64,000 nt of DNA, taken from Pyropia yezoensis (lineage: Eukaryota > Rhodophyta > Bangiophyceae > Bangiales > Bangiaceae). The notes beneath the pieces were generated by a model. The model did no database searches. It was not told where the DNA came from and saw only the letters and a list, made by a program, of their open reading frames with translations. The stretch is taken from contig CM020618.1 in the NCBI GenBank assembly GCA_009829735.1, positions 8,027,119-8,091,118 on the forward strand. The letters run 5' to 3'. Each line of letters opens with the position of its first letter. Position 1 is the stretch's first letter. This document shows positions 61,491-64,000 of the stretch, piece after piece. The position numbers were made by a program, and so were the translations under genes.

Positions 61491-62504
61491 GGGCCTCCCA
61501 CGCCGGCAGTCCCACCTCCAGCAACAGCCGCACCCGCGTCTGCAACTGCACGCAAAGCGGGAGAGGGCTCCTCCCCCCGAGCCACTGCCGTGCTCACAGC
61601 AGCCACCCCCCCGGCGTCGGTTGCTGGAGCAGTACCAGGTTCAGCAGGTGCACCTCCGCCAACACCCGCGTCGGCCACGGCCGCCGTGCCCACAGGAGCC
61701 CCACCAACGCCAGGAGCACCCACAGCCACAGCATCCACCGCGCCTGTGGCCATACCCGCCGACAATGGAGCATCGGGAGCAGCAGCGGTAGCAGCAACCT
61801 CGGGCGTAGAGGGCCCGCCTGGGACGGCTGCCGTCGCGGAGGAGGTGGCAGCTACCGTCGCGACAGAGGTGCCAGCACTCCGAGCCACTGCCACACGGGC
61901 GGCCGCCCCAGTGGCGGAGGACGTCCGCCGCTGTCCGACCAGTTGGCCGGCCCGGACCACCCGGGCCACACTGACGACAGTCACGTCATCGTTCTCTGCG
62001 TCATTCCAGTCATCGTCGTCGTCAATGAACACAATGACGTTCCAGGGTTCCGCATTGTAGACAGGGGAAGCTGCCTGCCCAGCCAACACATTGTCTGGGA
62101 CCGCCACTGCGGGTAGGTAGCACACAAACTCGACTTCGCCCCCAGCGTCGTCGCCAATGGAAAAGGCGTCTGGGTCTCCTGGTGGGCTCGCCCTGTCCAC
62201 ACCGGGCGTTGCGGATGGCGGTCCATCGTCCTCGGCACCTGAGCCGGCACCCGCCCCACCGGCAGCTGCTGCAGCCGCCCCAGCGGCAGCCGCCGCAACC
62301 GCACCAGCACCGGCGGCAGCTGCTGCTGCACCCACACCCGCCTCTGCGTCGTCTGGCACAGCATACCCGCTCAGTACTTCGTCGATGCGCTGACGTAGTC
62401 GTACGACCAGGGAGCTGGCCTGGTTGCCAGGCCTGGCCGGCGGACAGAGGGCACCCTTCAGCGCGTGGAGGCCCCCTAAACAGGTCGTACCACCGATTTT
62501 TCCG
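61340..62504 (-). CDS. Hypothetical Ala/Gly-rich protein with acidic patch
   Basis: An open minus frame from about 62504 to the stop at 61340. The upstream part reads KGALCPPARPGNQASSLVVR then LRQRIDEVLSGYAVPDDAEA, followed by Ala-rich sequence. A conserved-looking block follows (EVEFVCYLPAVAVPDNVLAG, then EPWNVIVFIDDDDDWNDAEN), and then Ala/Gly/Val-rich sequence. No ATG is obvious, so it is probably an internal exon; its stop overlaps the N-terminal part of the helicase frame, where GGTCAGT could be a donor. No known domain. Confidence 0.45.
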
Positions 62505-62609
62505 ACTCAGGGCCGCAGGCCCAACGGTGACGCCAACCAATCCAACGTTGACTGGGCCAACACCCGCCAAGATGCCCACACGCCAATCGCAAGAGGCGTT
62601 CGCGCCAGG

Positions 62610-64000
62610 TTACCACAGGCGGGTGTGTAGATTCAACGGTTGCGGCTGCGGCACCGCAGCACCTCCCTTGCCCGCCAGCACCGCCCGGTGGACGATGGCA
62701 GTGTCTGCGCTACACGCGCTCAGTAGGAACCTCTGGGCCTCGGGGGGCCAGACACCCATGGACCAGGCGGTGCGAAAAAACGTCACTTGGTGCGGCCAGG
62801 AAGGAGAATCGGCCAGCGGCCCGTGATCGTGCAACAGTTTTGAGCAGGCGGCGCCGACGGCAGCGACCATCTCGCGGCTGAAGTGGGCGAGCTCCGGACC
62901 ACCCCCACTGCCAGCGTCTGCTGCACGCGCACTTTGCGCGGGAAGCGTCGCCGGCGGCGCGTCCGCCCCAGGTCGACGACCGGCCGCGGGGGGGGGGGTT
63001 ATGGCCAAAAAACGGGGAGACGGCACCGCAGCCGGACCCGCGGGGCCACCAGGACCACCGGGCGCGGTGAGACGCGCAGCCAGACTCGCGCGGCCACCAG
63101 GACCACCGGGAGCGGTGAGACGCAGCCGCTTTTTCCCCGACCGGCCGGCGATCATCATCCGGGTGGGCGCTGCCGCCACCGCCGCCGCCGCCCGAAAAGA
63201 CAGGTCGTCGATTGCCTTTCTTGCCCGCCACACGTTCGGAACCATGATGGGGATGAAAAACATGTCCACGAGTGCCTCGAGGTTGGCGCGCGGCTGGTTG
63301 GCCAAGCCCGGGCCGCGCAGGGCGTGCCTCACAGTGGTTGCCATCTCACGTACCACGACCGGGTCACTCGCGTGCGGCTGGTACAGACGGGACAGGTGGG
63401 CAACAGCGGCTTTGGCAACACGTACACCCGGGTCGCAACGAAGAAGGGTCGACGTGGTCTGGATGACACACAAGGCGTCGGCCTGGGACGTCGCCTGCGG
63501 GCCTATGCGAGCAAAGAGGGCGTCACAAGCACGCACCAGTCCGAAGGCACTTGTCGTGTCACCCCGAATGGCCATGGCACCTCCCGCCGGATTGGTACCA
63601 ACGGCCGCCGCTCCCGTCACCGCGGACCTCACCACCGGGTGAGTGACGTCCAGCATGGTCTCCGCCGGCTTGTCTGCCACTACAGGCGCAGACCCGCCCG
63701 GTCGCACAGGCACAATCTCGTCGACGTCACAGTCCATCTCCTTCAGGCGCTCCGACGGATCGGCCGCCCGCACTGGTGACCCCATCAGCTGGGCTACGCC
63801 CGACATTTGCACCTCCGCCTCGACCACCGGGGTCACGAGCGCCACGGCCACCGGGTCAGTCTGTGACGCTTCATGCACCACACCCACCGACTCGGCGACC
63901 GTCATCGCAGCCGCCGACACGGCCGGCGGCTCCGCCGGCGCCACACCGACCGACGCCGCCGTCCACATACCCGCAGACACGGCCGACTCGACGGTTGCCG
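62610..64000 (-). CDS. Hypothetical protein, 5' end beyond the window
   Basis: The minus frame is open from the right edge to a TAA at 62610. First in-window ATG is near 63968 (MWTAASVGVAP). A disordered Ala/Val/Pro-rich start leads to a structured region (about 63660-63180) with SAFGLVRACDALFARIGPQA, VRVAKAAVAHLSRLYQPHAS and LVDMFFIPIMVPNVWRARKA. A duplicated RLTAPGGPGG linker follows (near 63050-63120). A second helical block has ELAHFSREMVAAVGAACSKL and HQVTFFRTAWSMGVWPPEAQ. No family recognised. TG|GTAACC at the stop could be a donor, so it may continue into the 61340-62504 frame. Confidence 0.55.
   Translation of the reverse strand, partial: ATVESAVSAGMWTAASVGVAPAEPPAVSAAAMTVAESVGVVHEASQTDPVAVALVTPVVEAEVQMSGVAQLMGSPVRAADPSERLKEMDCDVDEIVPVRPGGSAPVVADKPAETMLDVTHPVVRSAVTGAAAVGTNPAGGAMAIRGDTTSAFGLVRACDALFARIGPQATSQADALCVIQTTSTLLRCDPGVRVAKAAVAHLSRLYQPHASDPVVVREMATTVRHALRGPGLANQPRANLEALVDMFFIPIMVPNVWRARKAIDDLSFRAAAAVAAAPTRMMIAGRSGKKRLRLTAPGGPGGRASLAARLTAPGGPGGPAGPAAVPSPRFLAITPPPAAGRRPGADAPPATLPAQSARAADAGSGGGPELAHFSREMVAAVGAACSKLLHDHGPLADSPSWPHQVTFFRTAWSMGVWPPEAQRFLLSACSADTAIVHRAVLAGKGGAAVPQPQPLNLHTRLW

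Noticed and set aside
1-64000. rRNA, tRNA or snRNA genes
   Set aside because: I found no tRNA cloverleaf with A- and B-box signals or conserved rRNA core that I could defend by eye.

Overview
The window reads as a very GC-rich, intron-poor eukaryotic nuclear genome. Evidence: spliced genes with GT/AG introns, alanine- and glycine-rich predicted proteins, start codons in CCACCATG-type contexts, long G or C homopolymer tracts, and several classes of eukaryotic transposable element (Ty3/gypsy chromovirus-like LTR elements, KDZ-type transposases, a Fanzor/TnpB-like gene). No bacterial operon signals are visible. A bangiophyte red alga (Porphyra/Pyropia type) or another GC-rich alga would fit, but this is an inference from composition and element content, not proof.

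Layout. 1-8.9 kb: low-complexity sequence with a glycine-rich hypothetical gene (minus), a decayed ANL-superfamily (acyl-CoA synthetase-like) remnant, and an alanine-rich gene with weak BTB-like features (4960-6684, minus). 8.9-14.6 kb: the best-defined host gene, a 1,799-residue coiled-coil protein built from about 23 copies of a 42-residue (six-heptad) repeat; a 338-nt intron separates it from a tiny last exon that encodes a single C-terminal membrane anchor. 14.6-20.1 kb: G/C tracts, a possible orphan exon and a GTCGCC-based minisatellite, little else.

20.1-35.9 kb: a nest of one Ty3/gypsy family. A minus-strand element (20621-34888) carries gag, protease/RT, integrase and chromodomain; a younger plus-strand copy of the same family (25238-30254, target duplication GTGGT) sits in its RNase H region; a solo LTR (35378-35846, target duplication GCTGG) follows a duplicated copy of the left flank. 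Both elements carry a long open frame of unknown function on the strand opposite to pol, between pol and the 3' LTR.

35.9-51 kb: a PIF1-like helicase remnant, a KDZ-type transposase C-terminal half (minus), a 30-bp minisatellite open in frame on the minus strand, a second and older Ty3/gypsy element (40708-48604, plus) whose 3' LTR is interrupted by a 649-bp MITE-like insertion, and a degenerate KDZ-type N-terminal half (minus). 51.3-55.7 kb: a long minus-strand Fanzor (eukaryotic TnpB-like) gene with RuvC motifs, a four-cysteine zinc finger, a zinc knuckle, one 78-nt intron and one in-frame amber codon. 55.9-58.7 kb: non-coding, with a 146-bp spaced direct repeat and a seven-copy satellite centred on a GTAC palindrome. 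58.7-64 kb: three minus-strand coding regions in a row, including a UPF1/SEN1-like SF1 helicase with an altered Walker A motif; the last one runs off the right edge.

The most unusual observations are the antisense frame shared by two distinct LTR families, the tail-anchored six-heptad-repeat protein, the Fanzor gene, the palindromic satellite, and the helicase with Asp in place of the P-loop Gly.
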